Source of the DNA: UBA2922 sp035352555
GTDB taxonomy: Bacteria; Bacillota; Clostridia; Oscillospirales; Oscillospiraceae
Assembly: GCA_035352555.1 (NCBI GenBank)
Contig: DAOPXW010000022.1
Coordinates: 1-30,475 of the forward strand
Reading direction: 5' to 3'
DNA length: 30,475 bases
The notes beneath the pieces are model-generated. The model made no database searches. It worked only from the letters and a program-made list of their open reading frames with translations, and had not been told where the DNA came from. This document shows positions 1 through 8,173 of this stretch, piece by piece (positions within the stretch are counted from its first letter, which is position 1; each line of letters opens with the position of its first letter). The translations under genes and the position numbers were made by a program.

Positions 1-32
1 AAAAGCGCCCGGACGCAAGCCCGGGCGCTTTT
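1..32 (-). terminator. Intrinsic terminator after the htrA-like gene
   Basis: A perfect 12-bp inverted repeat (arms 1-12 and 21-32, 8-nt loop) is GC-rich in the centre and flanked by A on the left and T on the right. It lies 47 bases past the stop of the protease gene at 80, so it most likely ends that minus-strand transcript. The symmetric A/T flanks would let it work in both directions. Confidence 0.85.
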
Positions 33-79
33 GTTATCTTGGAGGAATGAAGGAAAAAAGGGGGAAAATTGTTGTTGAC

Positions 80-1585
80 TCAGCCCATGGAATAACCGCT
101 GCCGGAACCGGAGGAATCGCTCCCCTGGCCGGGGAACAGGCTGCTGAAATCACCATAGGGATTGGTGGCTCCGGAGGAGCTGCCGGACTGGCTGTTGCTG
201 CCGGACTGATTGGTGGTGGTCGTGGTATCGGCCTTTGCCTCGTCAAAGGTGATGGACAGCGTCTTGGATTCTCCGGAGCGGTAGACGGTGATCTGGGCGG
301 TGTCGCCCGCGCGGTACTGTTTCACCGCGCTGGTGAGGTCGGAGTAGCTGGCGACGGCCTTGTCGCCGATCTTGGTGATCACGTCGCCCGCGGCGATGCC
401 GGCCTTCTCGGCGGCGCTGCTCTTCTCGACGTACTTCACGTAGGCGCCCTGGGGCATATTGTAATACTGGCTCACCACGGAGGTGTAGTTTTCATCCAGC
501 GCGACGCCCATATAGGCCTTACCGGTGACATAGCCGTTGGTCATGAGATCTTTGGCAATGCTCTTGGCATCGTTTGCAGGTATGGCAAAGCCAAGACCTT
601 CCACACTGGTGGCGCTGGAGTTTGCGGAATACTTCGCGGTAGCGATACCGAGAACCTGGCCGTTGGCGTTGTAGACCGGGCCGCCGGAGTTCCCCTCGTT
701 GATGGCGGCGTCGAATTGAAACATATTGATGGCGCTGGAATATTCCGCCGTGGTCACGGCCCGGTCGAGGGCGCTGACGCTGCCGGTGGTCATTGTGAAC
801 TGAAGCTCGCCCATGGGGTTGCCCACGGCGTAAACAGTATCGCCCACGGACATGCTGTCGCTGTCGCCAAAGGTAACGGCACTGGTGTTAGCGGCATCGA
901 TTTTCAAGACGGCTAAATCGTTTGAACTCTCTACACCGGATACGGCTGCCGTGTAGGAGGTGCCGTCGTGGGTCAGAACGGTGATAGAGCTTTTGCTCTG
1001 GTAGGCGTCCTCAATGACGTGGTAGTTGGTGAGAATGTAGCCGTCGCCGCTGATAAAGAAACCGGTTCCGGAGACGGCGGCAGTTGTCGTCTGCCCAAAA
1101 AAGTTTGTATAGGTAACGTTGGATTGGATGCCAACGACCTGCTTGCAGGCCATGGCATAAATCTGGGCGGGCGTCATTGTACCGGAGGTTTTTGCGGCCA
1201 CCGTGGAGGTACCGCTGTCGGCGGAGCCGGCTGTGCTGGTCTTGGCGGTCTCTCCCAGGTTTTTGGTGATGGCCTGACCGGCCAGCGCGCCGCCGGCGAT
1301 GCCGCCCAGCAGGGCGCACACCAGGCACAGGCACGCCACCTTCCACCACAGCCCGGAGCCCTTTGCCCGGGGCCTCCGCTGTTTCACCCGGCGCTTTTTC
1401 TCGGGCGGAACATAATAGCGGGGAGGCGCGGTGGCCTCGTCCTGAGGCACATAATCCGCGTCGGCGTAGAGACGGGTGGATTCTGGCTTCACATAGTGGT
1501 ACTCGGCTTCCCCCTCCTGCCCGGCGGGAGTGCCCTGCGCAGTTTCGGATTCGTTAAGGTCCGGATTTTCGTTAAGGTCGGACAT
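80..1585 (-). CDS. Membrane-anchored HtrA/DegP-like serine protease with one PDZ domain
   Basis: This is a 501-aa S1C-family protease. An acidic cytoplasmic N-terminus (1-62) is followed by a basic stretch (63-75) and a single membrane segment (about 79-105), which places the catalytic domain outside the membrane. The chymotrypsin-like domain (about 140-345) carries the triad H189 (TNYHVIED), D223 (SSNDLAVLK) and S300 (NEGNSGGPV). One PDZ domain (about 355-455) and a Ser/Gly/Thr-rich tail follow. This is the usual Gram-positive HtrA plan, where the protease degrades or refolds damaged secreted proteins. The start at 1585 is chosen over one 30 codons upstream because AAGGAGGG lies just before it and the upstream extension does not look like protein. 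It is a single-gene unit with its own terminator. Which HtrA paralogue it is cannot be told from sequence. Confidence 0.93.
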   Translation of the reverse strand: MSDLNENPDLNESETAQGTPAGQEGEAEYHYVKPESTRLYADADYVPQDEATAPPRYYVPPEKKRRVKQRRPRAKGSGLWWKVACLCLVCALLGGIAGGALAGQAITKNLGETAKTSTAGSADSGTSTVAAKTSGTMTPAQIYAMACKQVVGIQSNVTYTNFFGQTTTAAVSGTGFFISGDGYILTNYHVIEDAYQSKSSITVLTHDGTSYTAAVSGVESSNDLAVLKIDAANTSAVTFGDSDSMSVGDTVYAVGNPMGELQFTMTTGSVSALDRAVTTAEYSSAINMFQFDAAINEGNSGGPVYNANGQVLGIATAKYSANSSATSVEGLGFAIPANDAKSIAKDLMTNGYVTGKAYMGVALDENYTSVVSQYYNMPQGAYVKYVEKSSAAEKAGIAAGDVITKIGDKAVASYSDLTSAVKQYRAGDTAQITVYRSGESKTLSITFDEAKADTTTTTNQSGSNSQSGSSSGATNPYGDFSSLFPGQGSDSSGSGSGYSMG

Positions 1586-1607
1586 ACAAGATCCCTCCTT
1601 ATCTGAA

Positions 1608-1623
1608 AAGCCGCTTGCGGCTT
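1608..1623 (-). promoter_or_regulatory. Small hairpin followed by TTTT in the htrA leader
   Basis: AAGCCGC/GCGGCTT arms meet almost directly and are best folded as a 6-bp stem with a 4-nt loop. On the minus strand the stem is followed by TTTT, and the ribosome binding site of the protease begins 8 bases further on. It resembles a very short attenuator or leader hairpin. I do not see a convincing promoter in the AT-rich 1624-1697 stretch upstream. Confidence 0.3.
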
Positions 1624-1697
1624 CCTGATTTATATTGTCAATAATAACCGGGAAATGTGACAAAGTAATTAACAAAATCCCTAAATAATATAAATAA

Positions 1698-1730
1698 ATG
1701 CCGAAGGATTTGTAAACAAACCTTCGGCAT
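1698..1730 (-). terminator. Intrinsic terminator of the GntR/ABC/lipoprotein operon
   Basis: Arms ATGCCGAAGG (1698-1707) and CCTTCGGCAT (1721-1730) pair perfectly, and the stem can be extended inward by TTTG/CAAA. On the minus strand it is followed by a T-rich stretch. It sits 25 bases after the lipoprotein stop at 1756 and separates that operon from the htrA-like gene. Confidence 0.8.
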
Positions 1731-1755
1731 CTATTGTATGCTGCCGCAGCGGGCG

Positions 1756-3669
1756 TTATCCCGCGTAGGGCAGGGATTCAAAGTAAGCGGTATCCGGGCT
1801 TCCGGCGATGCTCCAGCCCCAGTAATCGCCGCCTCTGGCGATGGTGATGGCTCCGGCGCCGCCGCTGCCGTCCACGAAGCGAACCCAGGAGACGCCGTCG
1901 GTGGAGGTCAGCAGGATGGAGGTCCCGGCGGGGATGGCATCCTTCAGACCGTCGTCGTAAGCGGCGGGCACCGCGGCCACGGTTTTCAGCCAGGTCTCGT
2001 TGCGGGAGAAAGTCCACACGGAGCCCTCGGCCGGACGGAGCGCACCGTCGGCATACTCATACTGCCGCAGCGCGCCGTAGGAGCCGAGCACGTCCTGGGC
2101 GCTGCCCAGCATAAGCCCTTCCCCATCCACCCGCTCGATCCAGCAGTCGGTGGAATCGCCGGTCTTACCGCTCTCGCTGTCGGCAATGGGGACGGGGGTC
2201 AGCGCGCCGTCCCCGTACTTCAGGCACCACAGCACATAATCGTCGGACATGACGTTGCCGGAGAGCAGCAGCTCCATGACCCCGTCGTAATCCACGTCCG
2301 CGCACCACAGGGAGGGGTCGCTGATGATCTGGGTTTGATACTCCGCGGTCATCCCGCCGTCCGTCACGCGTACGGCGTACTGCATATCACTACCATCGGG
2401 GGCCTGCTTTTTCACAAACTCCACGGTCTCGTTTGCGCTGTCGCCGTCCAGATCGACAGCGTAGGGCAGCGCGTCGGTGATCTCGGCATAGTTCATGCGC
2501 TGGGGCTGACGATAGTCGATGAGCAGCAGGGAGCCGTCCTTGCCGCTCTCGGAGATGAGGCGGGACTGGGCGGTGCCGTCAGCGTTCCGCCAGCTGATGC
2601 ACAGATTGGGCATCCCCTCGGGGATAACCGCCTGCACGCCCACAGTCTGCCCGTCGGAAAGCTCGGAGAAATATAGGCGCGTCCCGACAGTGGTAAATTC
2701 CAGGCCGTCCGAGCTGTCCACACAGGAGAGCGCCACATCGTAAATGGTGCCGCCGGCCGTCAGGGAAAAGGCGCGGCCGGTCTGGGAGAGCGTTGTGCTG
2801 CCCGCGGTGTTGGGGCTGGCGCTGGCGTCGGTATCGGCGATAGCGATGCCGCCCGCGTTGCCGGTGCGGTTGGAGGCGGGCAGATAGGCGGACCTGAGCA
2901 GGGTCCCGATCTTGTCGTAGGGCACGGTGAAGCGGAATTCGCCCGCCGCGTAGGGCGCGATGTCGCCCGCGCCGGCCGCGAACACCAGCCCGTCGGCGGA
3001 GAGATACCACGGCCCGTCGGCAACCAGATTGGACAGGGTCTGCTCATAGCCGTCCGTAAACTGGACATCGGCATAGTCCGCGCCGTGAGTGAGATCGGTG
3101 ATGTAGCTCAGGCAGTAGCTTTTCAGTGTCTGGGCGTCGCCGCTGAGATCGTCGATAGCCAGCTTCGCGCCGGTCGCCAGATCGAAGCTGGCGGCGGAGA
3201 TGAAGGGCCAGGAATGGGCGCCGCCCAGATTCACAAAGCCGCTGTAGACGAGACTGAGTACGCCGTTGTCGCCCCGGGCGACGGAGACGTGCCGTTCCAT
3301 GGCGTAGTACGCGCCGGAGAGAAAGCGGTCGGCACTCTGGGCATAGTCGCTTTTGGCCATGTTCAGATAGGCGTTCAGCCCGTCGGTGCCGTCGCCGCTG
3401 CCTTCGGAAAAGGCGGAGACGAGCTCCTGCAGCGCGGTGTTGATGGCGGTCTGGGCGGCCTCGCCGTTTTTGATGGTCACGGTGGGCACGTCGTCGGCAT
3501 AGTGCAGCAGCACCACGTCGGCGGCGTCGCCGCTGCGGCAGTCCTGACTGACGGTCTGCACGGACACGGACACGGCGGGGGAGGCGGTCTCCCCCGCCTC
3601 CCCCGCGCCGCAGGCGCACAGGGGGAGAAGGAGGGCAAGCGCGAGTGGGAAAGCCAGTAATTTTTTCAT
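1756..3669 (-). CDS. Secreted lipoprotein with DUF4163/DUF3298-like (RsiV/PdaC-type) domain
   Basis: This is a 637-aa predicted lipoprotein. The start at 3669 gives a typical signal peptide (MKK, a hydrophobic run, lipobox LCAC with C20); the longer reading upstream is basic, proline-rich and unlike protein. Residues about 40-270 resemble the DUF4163/DUF3298 fold found in RsiV and PdaC, including the GGAHSWPFISAASFDLATG stretch typical of DUF3298. The C-terminal half has acidic DxDxD-like repeats (DLDGDSANE, DVDYDGVME) that resemble FG-GAP/VCBS-type calcium loops. It is the last gene of the operon, 34 bases after the permease. It may be an extracellular sensor or partner of the ABC transporter, but no substrate can be named. 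The DUF assignments are from memory of the families. Confidence 0.75.
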   Translation of the reverse strand: MKKLLAFPLALALLLPLCACGAGEAGETASPAVSVSVQTVSQDCRSGDAADVVLLHYADDVPTVTIKNGEAAQTAINTALQELVSAFSEGSGDGTDGLNAYLNMAKSDYAQSADRFLSGAYYAMERHVSVARGDNGVLSLVYSGFVNLGGAHSWPFISAASFDLATGAKLAIDDLSGDAQTLKSYCLSYITDLTHGADYADVQFTDGYEQTLSNLVADGPWYLSADGLVFAAGAGDIAPYAAGEFRFTVPYDKIGTLLRSAYLPASNRTGNAGGIAIADTDASASPNTAGSTTLSQTGRAFSLTAGGTIYDVALSCVDSSDGLEFTTVGTRLYFSELSDGQTVGVQAVIPEGMPNLCISWRNADGTAQSRLISESGKDGSLLLIDYRQPQRMNYAEITDALPYAVDLDGDSANETVEFVKKQAPDGSDMQYAVRVTDGGMTAEYQTQIISDPSLWCADVDYDGVMELLLSGNVMSDDYVLWCLKYGDGALTPVPIADSESGKTGDSTDCWIERVDGEGLMLGSAQDVLGSYGALRQYEYADGALRPAEGSVWTFSRNETWLKTVAAVPAAYDDGLKDAIPAGTSILLTSTDGVSWVRFVDGSGGAGAITIARGGDYWGWSIAGSPDTAYFESLPYAG

Positions 3670-3703
3670 TTTTCCGTATTCCTCAAATGATCTGCTGCTG
3701 AAT

Positions 3704-5638
3704 TCAGCCCGTGGCCGCCGCGGGTGCGGGCGTGACGGCCGGAGCCGCAACGGCGTCGGTGGCGGGGCCGTCTTTGAGCGTTTTCTGGGCTTCGTCCGCG
3801 GTCTTTGCCATGACCGGGACAATGTCCGTATTGTCGGCGAGCCATTTCAGGGCATTCACGGAGTCAACGGTGAGGGTGGTCTCAAAATAGTCGTAGTATG
3901 TCCCGCTGTAGGATCTGTCAATGCCGGTGGGCTGGGCGGACGCGTCGTAGAGATTGAAGCAGAAGGACAGGGCGTAGACCTTGGCATAGTAATCGCTGCC
4001 GGAGGTCATGAGCCAGATACGCCCCAGCGTGCCGGAATCCACATCCGGCAAAATAGCCTGGCTGTAGAGCTCCTCCGCCTGCGCGGGCGTGAGCGTAATC
4101 TGCTCATAGTTTCCGCGTTCGGCGTCGTAGTAGGAGATGTAGGCGTTCGCGATGTTTTTCCCGGTGATCGGAATCCTTGTGGACTTGCGGGACGCTATGG
4201 CCTCGCGCGTGTTCAAAAGGGTCTGGAGTTTGCTCAGATCGGAGTTCGGGTCCGCCGCCAGCGCGTCCGTCATCTTCACGGGGTAGGAGCGGATTATGCT
4301 CCGGCCGTTCTTAAGGGTGTATGTGATGGCGCATGGATTGTAATCCTGACCCTCGGCCGCGTTTTCGGCTTTGTTTCCGACAATGCTCCGCTGCACCGCG
4401 AGGGCGCCCGCGATATTATCCGCGTCCTTCAGCGTCACATTGTCCCCAGCCACGGAAATCGTGACGCTCTCCACCTGAGCGGCGTCGGGATAGTGCGATT
4501 CATAGCCGAAAACATCAAAGCGGCAGCACAGCATCAGGGCGAGAATGCCGCAGGAGAGGATGGCGAAGCCCTTCCAGTTGCCGGAAAACACGCGGAAAGT
4601 CTTTTTTATCAGCATGTCGGCGGCAAAGTAGCCGATGAATTCACCCGCCAGCGTGAAAAGAAGAATGAGCCAGAATTTTCTTGGGGAATAGCCGCTGCCG
4701 AAAATGACATATACCAGCCATACGCCCAATACCAAGGCGCAGCCCGCGGCAAGGCAGTACTTGAACGCGGGGCGCAGGGCCTTGACAGCCACCACGTCCG
4801 AGGAGGTCTCCATCCGGCGCTTCCGGTAAAAGAGCAGGCCCAGCGCGGCGAACGCGGCGCCCGCCGCACAGTAAGCGATGAGCATCCACCACTGGCCGGA
4901 GGTGATATAGGCGATGCTGCTGACGCCGCCCGCTACGGCGGAATCATAGACGTAACGCGTTCCGGGCTGAATGGACGCCAGCATCACAAGGGGAGAGAGA
5001 AAGGTGACGCTGCCGCCGCTGGAGGTCATGCCGAAAACAAAGGCCTGCAGCAGCGCCCGCACCAACTGCTCCACCGCCCACGCGGTGAGCTGCAGCACGG
5101 CGTATACCAGCGGCAGCACCACGATGTTCCCGGTGAGCATGGCACAGAAGGCGGCGAAGCCGTAGAAGGTCACGTTCATCATCACGGTGATGGCCAGCCA
5201 CTGCCACAGAAAGGCCATATTGAGCAGACCCATTCCCGCTTCGGTGAGGATGGTGATGACAAATACCAGAATATCGGCGCAGAGCATGGCCGTGAGGCCC
5301 GCGGAAAAGACGGATATATACAGGATCCCGCGCTTTACGGGCAGGGAGGTCATGAGCCCGGTGAGCCGCGAATTGTAAAGATATCCGAACACGGCCATGG
5401 CCGTGGCCGCCGCCATGATAAAGGAAAGAACACAGCCGTCGGTCCATGCCGCGCGGAGGATCTGGCCGGTGACAAGATACAGCTTGTCGGCCTGCGCATA
5501 GTTTGTCAGGTTTGTCCCCATCAGCCGCAGCGGCGTGATGATGAACAGGATCATGGCGTAAGCGCCCCACAGCGGCCAGAAGCGCTTGAGCGTGTGGCGA
5601 TAGATCGCCGCGTTAAAGAACGATGTCTTTGACCGCAT
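3704..5638 (-). CDS. ABC transporter permease with large extracytoplasmic C-terminal domain
   Basis: This 644-aa integral membrane protein is the permease partner of the ATPase encoded immediately upstream. The N-terminal half has about six hydrophobic segments, then three more up to about residue 385. The last 250 residues are soluble and probably face outward. The start at 5638 is preferred because GGGAGG lies 8 bases before it; it overlaps the 3' end of the ATPase gene by 26 bases, which suggests translational coupling. GntR-ATPase-permease operons of the YtrABC type are widespread in Firmicutes, often induced by cell-envelope stress or antimicrobial peptides. That role is inferred from context here. 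No binding protein is present, which fits an exporter or a sensor-type transporter. Confidence 0.85.
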   Translation of the reverse strand: MRSKTSFFNAAIYRHTLKRFWPLWGAYAMILFIITPLRLMGTNLTNYAQADKLYLVTGQILRAAWTDGCVLSFIMAAATAMAVFGYLYNSRLTGLMTSLPVKRGILYISVFSAGLTAMLCADILVFVITILTEAGMGLLNMAFLWQWLAITVMMNVTFYGFAAFCAMLTGNIVVLPLVYAVLQLTAWAVEQLVRALLQAFVFGMTSSGGSVTFLSPLVMLASIQPGTRYVYDSAVAGGVSSIAYITSGQWWMLIAYCAAGAAFAALGLLFYRKRRMETSSDVVAVKALRPAFKYCLAAGCALVLGVWLVYVIFGSGYSPRKFWLILLFTLAGEFIGYFAADMLIKKTFRVFSGNWKGFAILSCGILALMLCCRFDVFGYESHYPDAAQVESVTISVAGDNVTLKDADNIAGALAVQRSIVGNKAENAAEGQDYNPCAITYTLKNGRSIIRSYPVKMTDALAADPNSDLSKLQTLLNTREAIASRKSTRIPITGKNIANAYISYYDAERGNYEQITLTPAQAEELYSQAILPDVDSGTLGRIWLMTSGSDYYAKVYALSFCFNLYDASAQPTGIDRSYSGTYYDYFETTLTVDSVNALKWLADNTDIVPVMAKTADEAQKTLKDGPATDAVAAPAVTPAPAAATG

Positions 5639-6506
5639 AATCGGCGCCTCCCAACTCATAAATAAAGATTTCCTCCAACGTGAGGGGCACCACGTCCATA
5701 AACAGCGGACTGGCCGCGGCTAGGGTGTTGGTCAGCGCCTCGGCCTTGCCCCGCAGGATCAGGATCTGCAGGCGGCCGGTGGCGGAGCGGTGCAGGATGT
5801 CCAGCCCGTCGGGCAGGGTCCCGCCGTCGGGCAGGGCCAGCTGAATTTTCACGATGTTCTCCTGCAGCTCGCTGAGACTGCGCTCGATCATCATTTTACC
5901 GTGGTTCATGATACCCACGTGGTCGCACACATCCTCCAGCTCCCTCAGATTGTGGGAGGACACCAGCACGGTGGTGCCGTTTTCGGCCACATCGGACATC
6001 ACGATGCCCCACACCTGGCGGCGCATCACAGGGTCCAGACCGTCCACAGGCTCGTCGAGAATCAGCACGTCCGGCCGCATGGACACGGTCAGCCAAAAGG
6101 CGGCCTGCTTCTGCATCCCCTTGGACAGCTTGCGGATGGGCCGCTTGGGGTCGATGCCGAATACCTCGCCAAGCTTGGAAAACCGCTCCATGTCGAACTT
6201 CGGGTAGAGGCGGCGGTAGAATTTCATCATGTCGCTGATGGTGGCCTGGGGGAAAAAGAACACATCGTCCGGGATGTAGGCCACCCGCTCTTTTACCGCG
6301 GGGTTTTCGAAAACCGGCTGCCCGCCGATGGTGATCTCGCCGGAATCGGCCCGCAGAATGCCGGCCAGATGCCGGATGGCCGTGGATTTGCCGGCCCCGT
6401 TGGGGCCCACCATGCCGTAGACCGAGCCCTCGGGCGCGGTGAGGGTCAGACCGTCCAGCGCGGCGAAGCCGTCGAAGGTCTTGACCACATTTTTCATTTC
6501 AATCAC
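5613..6506 (-). CDS. ABC transporter ATP-binding protein
   Basis: This is a 297-aa ATPase of the drug/peptide-export (YtrB/CcmA-like) class. Walker A is GPNGAGKS (34-41), the signature is LSKGM (127-131), Walker B is VLILDEP (147-153) with D-loop DGLD, and the switch histidine is H185 in LVSSHN. All catalytic elements are present. The start codon overlaps the stop of the GntR gene (ATGA-type, 4 bases) and the 3' end overlaps the permease start. The three are therefore one translationally coupled unit. Confidence 0.95.
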   Translation of the reverse strand: MIEMKNVVKTFDGFAALDGLTLTAPEGSVYGMVGPNGAGKSTAIRHLAGILRADSGEITIGGQPVFENPAVKERVAYIPDDVFFFPQATISDMMKFYRRLYPKFDMERFSKLGEVFGIDPKRPIRKLSKGMQKQAAFWLTVSMRPDVLILDEPVDGLDPVMRRQVWGIVMSDVAENGTTVLVSSHNLRELEDVCDHVGIMNHGKMMIERSLSELQENIVKIQLALPDGGTLPDGLDILHRSATGRLQILILRGKAEALTNTLAAASPLFMDVVPLTLEEIFIYELGGADYAVKDIVL

Positions 6507-6865
6507 TGTCCCAGGCCCCCTTCCATACGGACCGTCAGGTCCGAAACTGTAAATCCGAGGTAGTTCAGCTCGGTGACGATCTCGTCAAACTTGGCCAGCA
6601 GCTCCTGCCGGCGGACGCTGTCCGCGCCGTCGCTGCCGCAGGTAAAACTGCCCTTGCCGGGGATGGTGCAGATGTAGCCCTCGTTTTCCAGCTCCCGATA
6701 GGCCCGCTGGATGGTGTTGGGGTTGATGGCCAGTTCGCTGGCCAGCTCCCGTACGGAGGGCAGCTTGTAGCTCTCGCCCCAGGCGCCCGACACGATCAGA
6801 TGACGGAGATTGTCCTTCACCTGTTCATAGATTGGGCGGGGATCCCGGTAATTCAGACTGATCAA
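6503..6865 (-). CDS. GntR-family (YtrA subfamily) transcriptional regulator
   Basis: This 120-aa protein has the N-terminal winged helix of GntR proteins. PIYEQVKDNL is followed by the recognition helix region PSVRELASELAINPNTIQRA (about residues 36-55) and ENEGYI...GKGSF of the wing. Only about 45 residues follow, a short helical tail typical of the YtrA subfamily rather than a FadR or HutC effector domain. It is the first gene of the operon, and the promoter upstream overlaps a palindromic operator, so it probably represses its own operon together with the ABC transporter. The inducer is unknown. Confidence 0.93.
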   Translation of the reverse strand: MISLNYRDPRPIYEQVKDNLRHLIVSGAWGESYKLPSVRELASELAINPNTIQRAYRELENEGYICTIPGKGSFTCGSDGADSVRRQELLAKFDEIVTELNYLGFTVSDLTVRMEGGLGQ

Positions 6866-6893
6866 ATGCTCACCGCCTTTCCGCGTATTAACT

Positions 6894-6912
6894 GTATTAA
6901 TTTAATTAACAC
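6894..6912 (-). promoter_or_regulatory. Near-perfect 19-bp palindromic operator
   Basis: The plus-strand sequence GTATTAATTTAATTAACAC is a 19-bp inverted repeat centred on 6903 with a single mismatched pair (third base from each end). It starts a few bases downstream of the -10 element of the GntR promoter, over the expected transcription start. A further half-site GTATTAA lies at 6885-6891, 9 bases away in direct orientation. The GT...AC ends and the position fit an autoregulatory YtrA-type site. Confidence 0.7.
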
Positions 6913-6916
6913 ACAC

Positions 6917-6945
6917 AATATAGCATGAGACCGCGCCGCTGTCAA
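6917..6945 (-). promoter_or_regulatory. Sigma-A promoter of the GntR/ABC operon
   Basis: On the minus strand a consensus TTGACA (6945-6940) is separated by exactly 17 bases from TATATT (6922-6917). It points toward the GntR gene starting at 6865 and leaves a leader of about 45 bases that contains the palindromic operator. Confidence 0.85.
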
Positions 6946-6954
6946 TAAAATTGC

Positions 6955-6987
6955 AAAAAAAGAGCGCGTTGAAAAACGCGCTCTTTT
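6955..6987 (-). terminator. Intrinsic terminator of the YeiH-family gene
   Basis: Arms AAAAGAGCGCGTT (6958-6970) and AACGCGCTCTTTT (6975-6987) form a 13-bp stem with a GAAA loop. On the minus strand the stem is followed by a run of T. It lies just after the stop at 6996 and immediately before the promoter of the next operon, insulating the two. Confidence 0.88.
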
Positions 6988-6995
6988 GACGGTGT

Positions 6996-8054
6996 TTACA
7001 GCAGCCCCATCAGGTGCTGCGCCAGCAGGGAGACGCCCGCGATGCTGATCCAGCAGCACAGACCCAGCAGAATTGGCTTGCCGCCGGATTTGATCAGCTT
7101 CACGATGTCGGTGTTCAGGCCGATGGCGGCCATGGCCATGACGATAAAGAATTTACTCAGCTGCTTCAGTATGCCGAACAGGTCGTCGGCGAAGAGCAGC
7201 GCGGCGCCTCCGAGCACGGAGGTGGCGATGGTGGTCACCACGGAGGCCAGCACGAAATAGAGGATGAACATGGGGAACACGGATTTGATGCTGACTTTGG
7301 CGCCGCCCGCGCCCCCGGCCCGCTTTTCCCGCCGCGCGCGGACAAGGGCCAACACCAGCGTGATGGGGATAATGGCCAGTGTCCGGGTGAGCTTGACAAT
7401 GGTGGCATATTCCAGCACGGCACCGCCGGTGCCGTGGAGCGTGTCCCAGGTGGAGGCCGCCGCCGTCACGGAGGAGGTGTCGTTCACCGCCGTGCCCGCG
7501 AACAGGCCGAAGCCCTCGTTGCTCATGCCGATCATGCCGCCCAGCGTGGGAAAGATGAGGGCCGCGATGACGTTGAACAGAAAAATGACGGAGATGGACT
7601 GGGCGATCTCCTCGTCGTCCGCGCCGATGACCGGGGCCGTAGCGGCAATGGCGCTGCCGCCGCAGATGGAGGACCCCACGCCGATGAGGGTAGAGATTCT
7701 GGAGGGCACCCGCAGGGCCTTGCTCATGACCCACGCCACCACCAGCGACGTGGTGATGGTGGAGACGATCACCGGCAGGGAGGCCTTGCCCACCTTGCCG
7801 ATGGTGGCCAGATTCAGGCCGAAGCCCAGCAATACCACGGCGGTCTGCAGGACTTTTTTGGAAGTGAAAGAGACACCGGATTTGTAGGGGGCGCTGTCCT
7901 TGAGCAGCAGCGCGACGAGCATCCCGGCCAGGATGGCGATCACCGGCGCGCCCACCACCGCCAGCGCCTTAACCGAGCTCACCAGAAACCAGGCCGGCAC
8001 GGCGATGGCCAGACACAGTAAAATACCCTTCCAGTTTTTCCGAAGAAACGACAT
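6996..8054 (-). CDS. YeiH/UPF0324-family putative sulfate exporter membrane protein
   Basis: This 352-aa protein has about ten hydrophobic segments and the conserved core of the YeiH family: GVGSSICGGSAIAATAPVI in the middle, then FPTLG and GTAVNDTSSVTAA. The family is annotated as a putative sulfate exporter, but its transport activity is poorly established, so the substrate should be treated as unknown. The start at 8054 is chosen because GGGAGGGAG precedes it by 6 bases and the reading 17 codons upstream lacks a site. It stands alone between two terminators. In many genomes the family lies beside a LysR regulator; none is present here. Confidence 0.88.
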   Translation of the reverse strand: MSFLRKNWKGILLCLAIAVPAWFLVSSVKALAVVGAPVIAILAGMLVALLLKDSAPYKSGVSFTSKKVLQTAVVLLGFGLNLATIGKVGKASLPVIVSTITTSLVVAWVMSKALRVPSRISTLIGVGSSICGGSAIAATAPVIGADDEEIAQSISVIFLFNVIAALIFPTLGGMIGMSNEGFGLFAGTAVNDTSSVTAAASTWDTLHGTGGAVLEYATIVKLTRTLAIIPITLVLALVRARREKRAGGAGGAKVSIKSVFPMFILYFVLASVVTTIATSVLGGAALLFADDLFGILKQLSKFFIVMAMAAIGLNTDIVKLIKSGGKPILLGLCCWISIAGVSLLAQHLMGLL

Positions 8055-8127
8055 CGCGAACTCCCTCCCGTTATCAAAAAAAGTCACAATAACAAACATT
8101 AACACTATCCATGCCGGAAAGCAACAA

Positions 8128-8153
8128 AAACCCGCCGGCTTCCCGGCGGGTTT
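8128..8153 (-). terminator. Intrinsic terminator of the NRPS operon
   Basis: Arms AAACCCGCCGG (8128-8138) and CCGGCGGGTTT (8143-8153) form an 11-bp stem with a CTTC loop. It lies 21 bases after the CoA-transferase stop and marks the 3' end of the 14-kb minus-strand operon. The U-tract is short on both sides. Confidence 0.8.
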
Positions 8154-8173
8154 GCAGGATAAAAGAGGGGATT

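Noticed and set aside
1637..1642. A perfect minus-strand TTGACA before the htrA-like gene
   Set aside because: No -10-like hexamer lies 16-18 bases downstream (the sequence there is GC-rich GCAAGC), so it is not a credible promoter.
3670..3822. N-terminal extension of the lipoprotein by 51 residues
   Set aside because: The extension is Arg/Pro-rich, overlaps the permease coding region and would bury the signal peptide. The MKK start with lipobox is clearly better.
4493..5632. A 379-aa plus-strand frame opposite the ABC permease
   Set aside because: It is rich in Gly, His, Gln and Arg without any motif; the minus strand encodes a coherent membrane protein in an operon.
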